Assembly (NCBI GenBank): GCA_963729275.1
Contig: CAVSNH010000014.1
Location: 124,001-188,000 of the forward strand
Origin: CAVSNH01 sp963729275
GTDB lineage: Bacteria; Actinomycetota; Acidimicrobiia; Acidimicrobiales; RAAP-2
Length of the DNA stretch: 64,000 nt
Direction: 5' to 3'
The position numbers and the translations under genes are program-made. Numbering within the stretch: position 1 is the first letter of the stretch; every line of letters starts with the position of its first letter. Under the pieces are notes generated by a model. That model was not told the DNA's origin and did not search any database. It worked only from the letters and a program-made list of their open reading frames with translations. This document shows positions 26,687-34,114 of this stretch, in pieces.

Positions 26687-27142
26687 CATGATCGCCATCG
26701 TCATTGCTGACCGGTGAACGACTGCGGCTGGCGAATTAGGCAACGAGTGGTGGCGCGCCATCGATAAGAGGGCCGGAAACGATTTCACTGCACCAGGCAT
26801 CGCCTTGGCCCCAAAGGCACAACGTTCGAATTCCCTCATCCGGCGCACCGGACGTCGAGTGGCTCCAAAATGGACAGCCGTCATTGTGTTCTGTTCGTGA
26901 CGAATGCTTGAACAAGAAACGAACGTTCGCTGAACGACAGGCAAACCTGTCGTTGTCAGTGACTAGATGTTCTTCGCGTAGCGCGGTTGCAGTTGCTGTC
27001 ATGTTGACGCACGTCCATCCATCAAAGATGATGCCAGTGGCCTAACTCTTGGCCGGACGAGGGTTTGCGTGAGGTACGTGAGGTTTTTGTTTGGCGGGTC
27101 GGGCACACAAGTGCCACCCCTGAAAGCCGGAGGGCGATTGTC
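26687..27142. other. AT-richer intergenic region with hairpins ahead of the Ig-repeat gene
   Basis: About 460 bp with visibly lower GC than the neighbours and no credible gene. At 26933-26954 AACGACAGG and CCTGTCGTT form a perfect 9-bp hairpin with a CAAA loop. Just before the next gene are GGCAC-ACAA-GTGCC (27102-27115) and CCCT/AGGG (27118-27134). The latter includes the GGAGGG ribosome site of that gene. A structured 5' leader is possible; I cannot match it to a known riboswitch class. Confidence 0.5.
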
Positions 27143-28288
27143 ATGAGCAACCACGGTGGCGAACTTGGGTCCGCGAATCGAAAAGGCCCGGACACCCCAA
27201 GGACCACCGGACGACGGCGGGGATTCCTTCGCATCGCGATAGCGGCGGCCGCTGCGTCGCTAGTGGGTGCAACGCTCGTCACCGTCGCCCTCGTCGCGCC
27301 GGCCTATGCCGCCGACACGACGACGACAGCGACCACACCAACGGCATCGACGATCGTGCTCGGACAATCCAACACCGACAGCGCCACGGTCACCGGTGAT
27401 GCCACCTTCGGCAGCCCGACCGGATCGGTGACCTTCTATGAGTGCGGCCCGACTCCGACGCCGGAGCCGTGCACGTCGACGGCAAACCAGGTGGGCAGCC
27501 CGGTGGGCGTCACCGCCAATGGGGACGATCTCACTTCGTCGGCCCCCTCGAGCACGTTCACGCCGACATCGACCGGCTACTGGTGCTTCGCCGGGGACTA
27601 CTCGGGCGACCCGAACTATGCAGCCAGCGCCGACAACACGACGGACGAATGCTTCGACGTGACCTCGGCCTCGACCACCACGGTTGGGGCACCGGTGAAC
27701 AGCTCCATCACCCTCGGAGAAGGTCAGGCCGACCTCGCCACCGTGACAGGAAATGCGGCAGGCGGCAGCCCCACCGGCACGGTGAGCTTCTACGAGTGCG
27801 GCCTCACCGCCGTGCCCGAACAATGCACATCCACGGCGAACCCGATCGGCGGACCCGTGGACCTCTCCGGCCAGGCGGGGAACGAGTCGACAGCGACTTC
27901 GGCCACCTTTACGCCCAACGCCGAGGGCTACTGGTGCATGGCCGCCGTCTACTCCGGAGACAGCAACTACAACGGCAGCTCGGACACCAGCACCGACCAG
28001 TGCTTCTACGTCAACGGACCGATCGAGATCGTCACAACGTCCCCCCTCCCCCAGGCGACGGCTGGCGCGCCCTACAGCACGGGTTTGGAGGGACGAGGCG
28101 GTAATCCGCCCTACACGTGGTCCCACCACGGCACCCGTCTCCCGAGGGGACTCAAACTCAACACATCAACCGGCGAGATCTATGGGACCCCGACACGTGC
28201 CGGGACCTATTCGTTCATCATTCACATCAGGGACACGACAAGGGGAGACAGTGCGGCCAAGATGTTCTCTCTGACCGTCGTGTCGTGA
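27143..28288 (+). CDS. Secreted protein with three Ig-like domains
   Basis: A 381-residue exported protein. Twin Arg (GRRRGF) precedes a hydrophobic signal (about 27-55) ending at APAYAAD. Two tandem Ig-like repeats follow (about 60-175 and 180-295), each with SPTGxVxFYECG, a CTSTAN segment and YWC plus YSGDxNY. A third domain of He_PIG type (QATAGAPYSTGLEGRGGNPPYTW to GTPTRAGTYSF) ends the protein. There is no membrane anchor or sorting signal. The start at 27143 is 8 nt past GGAGGG. Adhesion or matrix binding is possible but unproven. Confidence 0.75.
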   Translation: MSNHGGELGSANRKGPDTPRTTGRRRGFLRIAIAAAAASLVGATLVTVALVAPAYAADTTTTATTPTASTIVLGQSNTDSATVTGDATFGSPTGSVTFYECGPTPTPEPCTSTANQVGSPVGVTANGDDLTSSAPSSTFTPTSTGYWCFAGDYSGDPNYAASADNTTDECFDVTSASTTTVGAPVNSSITLGEGQADLATVTGNAAGGSPTGTVSFYECGLTAVPEQCTSTANPIGGPVDLSGQAGNESTATSATFTPNAEGYWCMAAVYSGDSNYNGSSDTSTDQCFYVNGPIEIVTTSPLPQATAGAPYSTGLEGRGGNPPYTWSHHGTRLPRGLKLNTSTGEIYGTPTRAGTYSFIIHIRDTTRGDSAAKMFSLTVVS

Positions 28289-28345
28289 CCGAGCGCTGAC
28301 GTCATGGTGATCGGGCCATGACCGTCACGTCCTGACGTACCGGAC

Positions 28346-28380
28346 GACGCCCCTCCCGCTATAGAAGCGGGAGGGGCGTC
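28346..28380 (+). terminator. Strong terminator after the Ig-repeat gene
   Basis: GACGCCCCTCCCGC pairs perfectly over 14 bp with GCGGGAGGGGCGTC around TATAGAA. It lies 58 bp after the stop codon. The following sequence is CGCTTCGTCTC rather than a pure T-run. Confidence 0.85.
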
Positions 28381-28763
28381 GCTTCGTCTCGGGCTCCGTC
28401 TCGGGCCGCCTGTCGTCCCGTCCCGCTCGTTGATGACTATCGGGACTTTTCGAGGGACAACTCGGTCGCCGCCCCTGCCACCCCTGCCGGGCTGCGTCCG
28501 TCCGCACGGCCACCCAGGTGGCGGGGTCAACTCCTCCGACGACCGGCTGGCCGACTCCGACCTCGCGGCGGGTTGCCTACGTCATCGCTGCCGCATTTGC
28601 CCAACGCTCGCTGGGTTGGACCGGCTGGCAACAGCCGAAACCGGGCCAAGACTGGGCCAAGGGCTATGTCGCCGGCGACCACAGAGGCAAAGGATCGTCG
28701 GCGCCGGTCGACAAAGGTTAAATCGCCGAGACATCTCGGTGAACTTTGTGCAAACATCCCAGA
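28381..28763. other. Intergenic region upstream of phospholipase C
   Basis: No credible gene; short frames here lack domains and ribosome sites. Near the 3' end is the perfect inverted repeat CCGAGA-CA-TCTCGG (28726-28739), overlapping a GGTGAAC element. This is probably the control region of the downstream gene. Confidence 0.45.
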
Positions 28764-30377
28764 ATGACGACCCAGCGCAGGTACAGCAGACGGCAGGTTC
28801 TCGCCGGGGGGATCTCGGGGGCAGCCGCACTTTCAATGGCCAGGATCGGCCACCTCCGGGCCACGGGTGCGGACACGGCTCGACGGGCGGCCAGCATCAA
28901 ACCGGCCGGGAGCGACCTCGGCGCCGTCAAGCACGTGGTCTTCCTCATGCAGGAAAACCGGTCCTTCGATCACTACTTCGGAACGCTCGGCGGGGTGACC
29001 GGCTACGACGCCACCGACAACCGGAGCGCATTCACCCAAGCCTGGCCGGGGGGCACCCAGGCCGACCTGCTCCCCTTCCACATGAGCACCAAGACCGAGG
29101 ACGGCGAGTGCACCTACGACCTCGACCACGGCTGGCCGGCCGAGCACCAGTGCTGGGACGGCGGGGCCATGGACGCCTTCGTCTCCACCCATACCTCGAG
29201 CCAGTACGAAGGTTCCTACGGGGTCAACACGATGGGCTATTACGAAAAGAGCGACATTCCCTTCTATTACGACCTCGCCGAGAAGTTCACCATCTGCGAC
29301 AATTACTTTTGCTCGGTGCTCGGACCCACTCACCCGAACCGGCTCATGGCTATCTCCGGATGGATCGATCCGGCCGGCGTGGCCGGCGGCCCGATCATCG
29401 TCACCAACTCCGACCAGACGACGTACCAGTGGACCTGCTCGTGGGAGACCATGCCGGAGGTTCTCCAAGCCAACGGGATCACCTGGAAGTGCTACAACCC
29501 CTACGGTCCCTACTATCAGCCGGGCGCGAGCTACTTCGTCACCAAGAACATGCTGAACTACTTCTCGCAGTACTCGGATTCCAGCTCGGCGCTCTACAAC
29601 AACGCCTTCAATTATTACGGGCCGAACGTCAGCGGTGGCCTCACGGAGTCCGGTAGCCCCAACGACTTCGCCAGCGACGTGGCCGCCAATACCCTTCCCC
29701 AGGTGTCGTGGATCATCTCCCCCGATAGCTACGACGAGCACCCACCGGCGCCCGCCCAGCTCGGCGAGTGGTACTCACAGCAGATCCTCAACACGCTGCT
29801 GTCCAACCCGGAGGTGTGGGCCAGCACCGTGCTGTTCATCATGTACGACGAGAACGACGGGTTCTTCGACCACGTGCCGCCACTCACTCCCTCGAGCGGG
29901 ACGGACGGCGAGTACCTGACCGTCGATCCGCTTCCGTCGTCGGCCGATGGGATCGCCGGGCCCATTGGCCTCGGTGTCCGGGTGCCCATGCTCGTCGTCT
30001 CCCCGTTCTCGGCCGGCGGCTGGGTGTGCTCGGACATCTTCGACCACACCTCGCAGCTGCTCTTCCTCCAGACCCTTTTCGGTGTCACCGCGCCCAACAT
30101 CAGCGCATGGCGGCAGTCGACGGTCGGTGACCTCACGACCACCCTGCCGGTGCTCGGCAAGCCGGTCACCAAAGCGCCCAAGCTGAAGGCCGTTTCTGAC
30201 AACGAGAGTGCCCCACCCATCAGCGACGAGTGCGAGTCCGGTCAGATCCTCGAGACCAACCCGGCACCGACCAAGGCTCCGACGAAACCGCCGCAGCCGG
30301 GCGAACCCGTCACCGTGCCCAAGAAGCAGAAGATTCCGACTCAGTCGAAGACCAAGCTGAGGTCCACCTCGAGCTGA
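28764..30377 (+). CDS. Tat-exported phospholipase C / acid phosphatase-like phosphoesterase
   Basis: A 537-residue secreted phosphoesterase of the PlcC/AcpA type. The signal has the twin-arginine motif SRRQVLAGG (about residues 8-16). The mature enzyme carries the metal-site segment VVFLMQENRSFDHYFG, then FTICDNYFCSVLGPTHPNR, MYDENDGFFDHVPPL with metal-binding Asp/Glu/His, and GLGVRVPMLVVSPFSAGGWV. The C-terminus is Pro/Lys-rich. The substrate could be phospholipids or other phosphoesters; together with the pst region it would help gather phosphate. The start at 28764 is chosen at the Tat N-terminus (MTTQRRYS); no strong ribosome site is visible. Confidence 0.88.
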   Translation: MTTQRRYSRRQVLAGGISGAAALSMARIGHLRATGADTARRAASIKPAGSDLGAVKHVVFLMQENRSFDHYFGTLGGVTGYDATDNRSAFTQAWPGGTQADLLPFHMSTKTEDGECTYDLDHGWPAEHQCWDGGAMDAFVSTHTSSQYEGSYGVNTMGYYEKSDIPFYYDLAEKFTICDNYFCSVLGPTHPNRLMAISGWIDPAGVAGGPIIVTNSDQTTYQWTCSWETMPEVLQANGITWKCYNPYGPYYQPGASYFVTKNMLNYFSQYSDSSSALYNNAFNYYGPNVSGGLTESGSPNDFASDVAANTLPQVSWIISPDSYDEHPPAPAQLGEWYSQQILNTLLSNPEVWASTVLFIMYDENDGFFDHVPPLTPSSGTDGEYLTVDPLPSSADGIAGPIGLGVRVPMLVVSPFSAGGWVCSDIFDHTSQLLFLQTLFGVTAPNISAWRQSTVGDLTTTLPVLGKPVTKAPKLKAVSDNESAPPISDECESGQILETNPAPTKAPTKPPQPGEPVTVPKKQKIPTQSKTKLRSTSS

Positions 30378-30392
30378 GCCCGCCCGGGGGGC

Positions 30393-30450
30393 CTCAGCCG
30401 GTCCGGCGGCCTCAGCCGGTCCAGGGCTTCAGCCGGTCCGGGGCTCAGCC
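30393..30450. repeat. Degenerate tandem repeat between convergent genes
   Basis: CTCAGCCGGTCC or a one-base variant starts at 30393, 30411 and 30428, and a partial copy at 30444. The spacing shrinks from 18 to 17 to 16 bp. It fills the gap between the phospholipase stop (30377) and the ilvC stop (30445) and supplies the last bases of ilvC. Confidence 0.85.
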
Positions 30451-31479
30451 TCCGGAGACGTCCTGGATCTTCTGCCGCCCGGCGGCAATGAAGGGCATCA
30501 CGGCCCGCAGCTCGGCGCCGACCTTCTCGATGGGATGGTCGAGGCCGCGCTGGCGCAGCTCGTTGAAGAGGGGACGCCCCGCCTTGTTCTCGGCGACCCA
30601 CTCCGCGGCAAAGGTGCCGTCTTGGATCTCGCTCAGGATCCGGCTCATCTCGTCGCGCACGGCCTGATTGATCACCCGGGGGCCACGGGTGAGGTCGCCG
30701 TACTCGGCCGTGTCCGAGATGGAGAACCGCATGCCGCCGATCCCCTGCTCGTACATGAGATCAACGATGAGCTTGAGCTCGTGCAAGCACTCGAAATAGG
30801 CCGACTCCGGTTGGTAGCCGGCGTCGACCAGCGTTTCGTAGCCGGCCTGCACCAGGGCAGTGAGCCCACCGCACAGCACGACCTGCTCACCGAACAGGTC
30901 GGTCTCGGTCTCCTCGGCAAAGGTGGTGTCGAGCACCCCGGCCCGGGTGGCGCCGATGGCATGGGCGTAGGACAGGGCCAGGTCGTGGGCCTTGCCCGAC
31001 GGGTCGGCGGACACGGCCACGAGGGACGGCACCCCCCCGCCCTCGAGGTAGGTGCGACGCACCAGGTGCCCCGGCCCCTTGGGCGCGACCATGGCCACGT
31101 CCACGTCCGGCGGCGGGGTGATGAGGCCGAAGCGGATGTTGAACCCGTGCGCAAAGAAGAGGGCGTCGCCGGGCTGGAGATGGGGTGCGATCTCGGCCTC
31201 GTAGACGGCAGCCTGCTCGGTATCGGGGAGCAGAATCATGATCACATCAGCCTCGGCGGCGGCATCAGCCACCGAGGTCACCCGCAACCCGGCCTCCTTC
31301 GCCTTGCGCCGTGACGACGAGTCCTGGCGAAGACCCACCCGCACGTCCACGCCCGACTCGGCCAGGTTGAGCGCGTGGGCGTGACCTTGCGAGCCGTAGC
31401 CGATGACGGCCACGTGGCGGGTGCCGATGAGGCCGGAGTCGGCGTCCTTCTCGTAATAGAGCGTGGCCATCCGGTTCAA
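30445..31479 (-). CDS. ilvC: Ketol-acid reductoisomerase
   Basis: Second common enzyme of valine and isoleucine synthesis; isomerises and reduces acetolactate. The 344-residue class I enzyme has the NADPH site VAVIGYGSQGHAHALNL with downstream RQDSSSRRKA, the VAPKGPGHLVR segment, and the metal site with DLFGEQVVLCGG and ECLHELKLIVDLMYEQG. The ATG overlaps the ilvN stop as ATGA, making ilvB-ilvN-ilvC one coupled unit. Confidence 0.97.
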   Translation of the reverse strand: MNRMATLYYEKDADSGLIGTRHVAVIGYGSQGHAHALNLAESGVDVRVGLRQDSSSRRKAKEAGLRVTSVADAAAEADVIMILLPDTEQAAVYEAEIAPHLQPGDALFFAHGFNIRFGLITPPPDVDVAMVAPKGPGHLVRRTYLEGGGVPSLVAVSADPSGKAHDLALSYAHAIGATRAGVLDTTFAEETETDLFGEQVVLCGGLTALVQAGYETLVDAGYQPESAYFECLHELKLIVDLMYEQGIGGMRFSISDTAEYGDLTRGPRVINQAVRDEMSRILSEIQDGTFAAEWVAENKAGRPLFNELRQRGLDHPIEKVGAELRAVMPFIAAGRQKIQDVSGG

Positions 31480-32030
31480 CCTGCCTTTTTCGTGTCGCGC
31501 AGCTGCTGGAGGCGCGACGCCCGGTCAGAGCGATCCAGCATAGGCAGCGCCACCCGGCCCGTCCGCTGCATCTCGACGATCCCGTAGCCACGGATGAGGT
31601 CCTCGAAGTCGTCGACCTTGCTGGGTGCTCCGGCCAGCATCACCGTGAGGCGATCCTGGCCCACGTCGACGATCTTGCCCTCGAACACCCCGACAAGCTC
31701 GATGACCTGCCCCCTTCTCTCGGGGCCGGCTTCCACTGTGGCCAGCAGCAGCTCGCGCTCGCGAGATCGCGAGGGGTCGAGCTCGATGATGGACACCACC
31801 GGCACCAGCTTGTCGAGTTGGTTGATGATCTGCTCGAGCGGGGAGGACTCGACGTCGACCACGATGGTGATGCGGCTGAAGCGCTCGTTGTCGGTCGGGG
31901 CCACGGCCAGGCTGAAGATGTTGTAGCCCCGCCGCGAGAACAGGCCGGCCACGCGGGCGAGCACCCCGGACTTGTTCTCGACCACCACGGTGAGAGTGTG
32001 ATGTTGCTTGTCTGCTCCGTAGACGCTCAT
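31476..32030 (-). CDS. ilvN: Acetolactate synthase, small regulatory subunit
   Basis: Regulatory subunit of 184 residues that gives valine feedback control to IlvB. The N-terminal ACT domain is clear (TLTVVVENKSGVLARVAGLFSRRGYNI), followed by the second ACT-like half. The ATG at 32030 overlaps the ilvB stop by 4 nt, and its stop overlaps the ilvC start, as is normal for ilvBNC operons. Confidence 0.97.
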   Translation of the reverse strand: MSVYGADKQHHTLTVVVENKSGVLARVAGLFSRRGYNIFSLAVAPTDNERFSRITIVVDVESSPLEQIINQLDKLVPVVSIIELDPSRSRERELLLATVEAGPERRGQVIELVGVFEGKIVDVGQDRLTVMLAGAPSKVDDFEDLIRGYGIVEMQRTGRVALPMLDRSDRASRLQQLRDTKKAG

Positions 32031-33850
32031 CGAGGCCCACCTTGCGTGAGGGAGGGGTCGACGACGATGTCGTCGTTGGAGGCGCCGGCCGGCACCATGG
32101 GGAATACCTTTTCGAAGGCGTCGACACGAAAGTCGATGACCACCGGGCGGTCGTCGATGTCGTTGGCCTTGTCGATGGCCGGGGCCACCTCCTCGGTCGA
32201 CTCGACCCGGATGCCGATGCAACCCATGGCCTCGGCCCAACCCACGTAGTCGGGCAAGTCGGGCGAGAGGTAGACCTCGGAGTACCGCTCGCCGTAGAAC
32301 ATCTCCTGCCACTGGCGGACCATGCCCAGATAGGCGTTGTTCAGGATGGCGATCTTGACCGGGATGCGCTCGGAGCTGGCCGTCACCAGCTCCTGAGCCG
32401 TCATCTGGAAGCAGCCGTCGCCGTCCACCGCCCACACCGTGCGGTCCGGCCGGCCCACCTTGGCCCCGATGGCCGCGGGCACGGCGAAGCCCATGGTGCC
32501 GAGGCCGCCGGAGTTGATCCAGGTCCGCGGGTGGTCGAAGCGCCACCACTGCGAGGCGAACATCTGATGCTGGCCGACACCCGCCACCACGATGGTGTCC
32601 TCCGAGGTGGCGTCACGCAGGGTCTCGAGGACGAACTGGGGCTTGAGCGCGCCTGCTCCCGGGGGTTGGTCGTAGGTGAGCGGGAAGCGGCGCTGCCACT
32701 CGGTGAGCTGCGCCCGCCAGGGGGCGAGGCGCTGGCGCGGTGAGCGATCGGCCACCGATCCCGGCACTGCCACCGCGCCGGCCACGGCGTCGGACGGTGC
32801 CCCGCCACGGCCGCCTCGCGTCGCCTCCGAATGGGGCAACCCCAGGGCATCGAGGGCGGCGAGCATCTCCTCGATGACCAGCCGGCAGTCACCGGCGATG
32901 GCCACATCGGCCCGGCGCACCTTGTTGAGCTCGGCCGGGTCGATGTCGACGTGGATGACCTTGGCCACGGGAGCGAAATCGGCGATCCGGCCGGTCACCC
33001 GGTCGTCGAAACGGCTACCCAGGGCGATGAGCAGATCCGCCTTCTGCATGGCGGTGACCGCCGTGTAGTTGCCGTGCATGCCCGGCATGCCCAGGCACAG
33101 CGGATGGGAGTCGGGGAAGCAGCCGCGGGCCATGAGGGTGGTCACGACCGGGATGCCGGTGCGCTCGGCCAGCTCCCGCAATGCGTCCCAGGCCTTGGCC
33201 TTCAGGATCCCCCCGCCCGCGTAGATGATCGGTCGTTCGGCCGCCAACAACAACTCGGTCCCTTGGCGGACGCGTGCGGGATCGCCTTCGGCCATCGTCC
33301 GATATCCCGGGAGGTCGAGGTCGGACGGCCCTGGCCAGTACCACTCCATGGGCAGCTGGGCCACGTCCTTGGGCACATCGATGAGCACCGGACCGGGCCG
33401 CCCGGTGGTGGCCACCTCGAAGGCCTCCGACACCACGCGGGGGATGTCGGCCCCGTCGGTCACCAGCCAGTTGTGCTTGGTGATCCCCATGGTGATGCCG
33501 GTGATGTCGCTCTCCTGGAAGGCATCAGTGCCGATAGCCGATGTCGCCACCTGTCCGCTCACCACGACGAGTGGAATCGAGTCCATGTAGGCATCGGCCA
33601 ACGGCGTCACGATGTTGGTGGCGCCCGGACCGCTCGTCACCATGGCCACCCCCGGCCGGCCGGTGGCCTGGGCGTAGCCCTCGGCCATGTGTCCCGCGCC
33701 CTGCTCGTGGCGCACCAGGATGTGCCGGATCGACGAGTCGATGATGGGGTCGTACACCGGCAGGATGGCCCCCCCGGGCAGGCCGAACATTACCTCCACC
33801 TGCTGCATCTCCAGGCTCCTGATCAGGGCCTGAGCTCCGGTGAGTTCCAT
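32027..33850 (-). CDS. ilvB: Acetolactate synthase, large catalytic subunit
   Basis: Thiamine-diphosphate enzyme of 607 residues that makes acetolactate or acetohydroxybutyrate. Visible are the catalytic Glu region LVRHEQGAGHMAEGYA, the GRPGPVLIDVPKD segment, and the ThDP/Mg motif from DGDGCFQMTAQEL to NNAYLGMVRQWQ. A Pro/Gly/Ala-rich insertion lies near residues 350-375. The start at 33850 has AAGGAG five bases upstream. A 210-nt leader with an attenuator precedes it. Confidence 0.97.
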   Translation of the reverse strand: MELTGAQALIRSLEMQQVEVMFGLPGGAILPVYDPIIDSSIRHILVRHEQGAGHMAEGYAQATGRPGVAMVTSGPGATNIVTPLADAYMDSIPLVVVSGQVATSAIGTDAFQESDITGITMGITKHNWLVTDGADIPRVVSEAFEVATTGRPGPVLIDVPKDVAQLPMEWYWPGPSDLDLPGYRTMAEGDPARVRQGTELLLAAERPIIYAGGGILKAKAWDALRELAERTGIPVVTTLMARGCFPDSHPLCLGMPGMHGNYTAVTAMQKADLLIALGSRFDDRVTGRIADFAPVAKVIHVDIDPAELNKVRRADVAIAGDCRLVIEEMLAALDALGLPHSEATRGGRGGAPSDAVAGAVAVPGSVADRSPRQRLAPWRAQLTEWQRRFPLTYDQPPGAGALKPQFVLETLRDATSEDTIVVAGVGQHQMFASQWWRFDHPRTWINSGGLGTMGFAVPAAIGAKVGRPDRTVWAVDGDGCFQMTAQELVTASSERIPVKIAILNNAYLGMVRQWQEMFYGERYSEVYLSPDLPDYVGWAEAMGCIGIRVESTEEVAPAIDKANDIDDRPVVIDFRVDAFEKVFPMVPAGASNDDIVVDPSLTQGGPR

Positions 33851-33859
33851 CTCTGCTCC

Positions 33860-33943
33860 TTGTCGGATGTTGATTGTCGGGGGTTGATTGTCGGATGTCG
33901 TGGTCAGATGCTGGGCGAAGATGTTGGGCGAAGATGTTGGGCG
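33860..33943 (-). repeat. Two short tandem repeats in the ilvB leader
   Basis: On the plus strand TTGTCGG recurs every 14 bp (33860, 33874, 33888). AAGATGTTGGGCG occurs as a 13-bp unit at 33918 and 33931, with a shorter variant at 33906. Both arrays lie between the attenuator and the ilvB start. The first one touches the sequence that supplies the ribosome site. Confidence 0.85.
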
Positions 33944-33966
33944 ATGATGCCCCGGGACATGAAAAC

Positions 33967-33986
33967 GACCTCCCGTCGGGGAGGTC
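33967..33986 (-). terminator. Attenuator terminator of the ilvB leader
   Basis: On the minus strand GACCTCCC pairs with GGGAGGTC around CGAC and is followed by GTTTTC, a classical intrinsic terminator. It comes after the leader peptide and a second hairpin (GCGCACACG/CGTGTGCGC, 33992-34017). The GTGTGCG-CCCTCC stretch between them could take part in an alternative antiterminator pairing. Confidence 0.8.
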
Positions 33987-34016
33987 GGAGGGCGCACACG
34001 GCAAGACGCGTGTGCG

Positions 34017-34064
34017 CTACGAGATGAGTACCAGGGTGGTCGGGCAGTTGATGTGATCGCACAT
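34017..34064 (-). CDS. ilvB leader peptide (attenuation)
   Basis: A 15-codon frame reading MCDHINCPTTLVLIS, starting at 34064 behind AAGGGGG. Six consecutive codons near the end specify Thr-Thr-Leu-Val-Leu-Ile, the amino acids that report on branched-chain supply. Its stop codon abuts the first leader hairpin. Slow translation of these codons would favour an antiterminated RNA and ilvBNC expression; this mechanism is known from other ilv leaders and inferred here. Confidence 0.8.
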   Translation of the reverse strand: MCDHINCPTTLVLIS

Positions 34065-34073
34065 AGCCCCCTT

Positions 34074-34102
34074 ATTGTGGCACGGCCCGCCGCCGGCGAC
34101 AA
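34074..34102 (-). promoter_or_regulatory. Probable promoter of the ilvB leader
   Basis: On the minus strand TTGTCG and CACAAT are separated by 17 bp, each matching four of six consensus bases. Transcription would begin within a few bases of the leader ATG. It fits in the 50-bp gap between the ilvD stop (34115) and the leader. Confidence 0.45.
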
Positions 34103-34114
34103 GTGTTCTGCCCG

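Noticed and set aside
26933..26954. Cyclic-di-GMP riboswitch suggested by GGCAAACC
   Set aside because: The bases form a simple perfect hairpin and the other conserved riboswitch elements are missing.
27065..27142. N-terminal extension of the Ig-repeat protein from a TTG codon
   Set aside because: The internal ATG at 27143 has a strong ribosome site and gives a normal signal peptide.
28716..28744. GGTTAAA and GGTGAAC 22 bp apart ahead of phospholipase C, as a PHO box
   Set aside because: The units are degenerate, the middle 11-mer does not match, and the GTTCACC orientation points away from the gene. Phosphate control is plausible but not shown.
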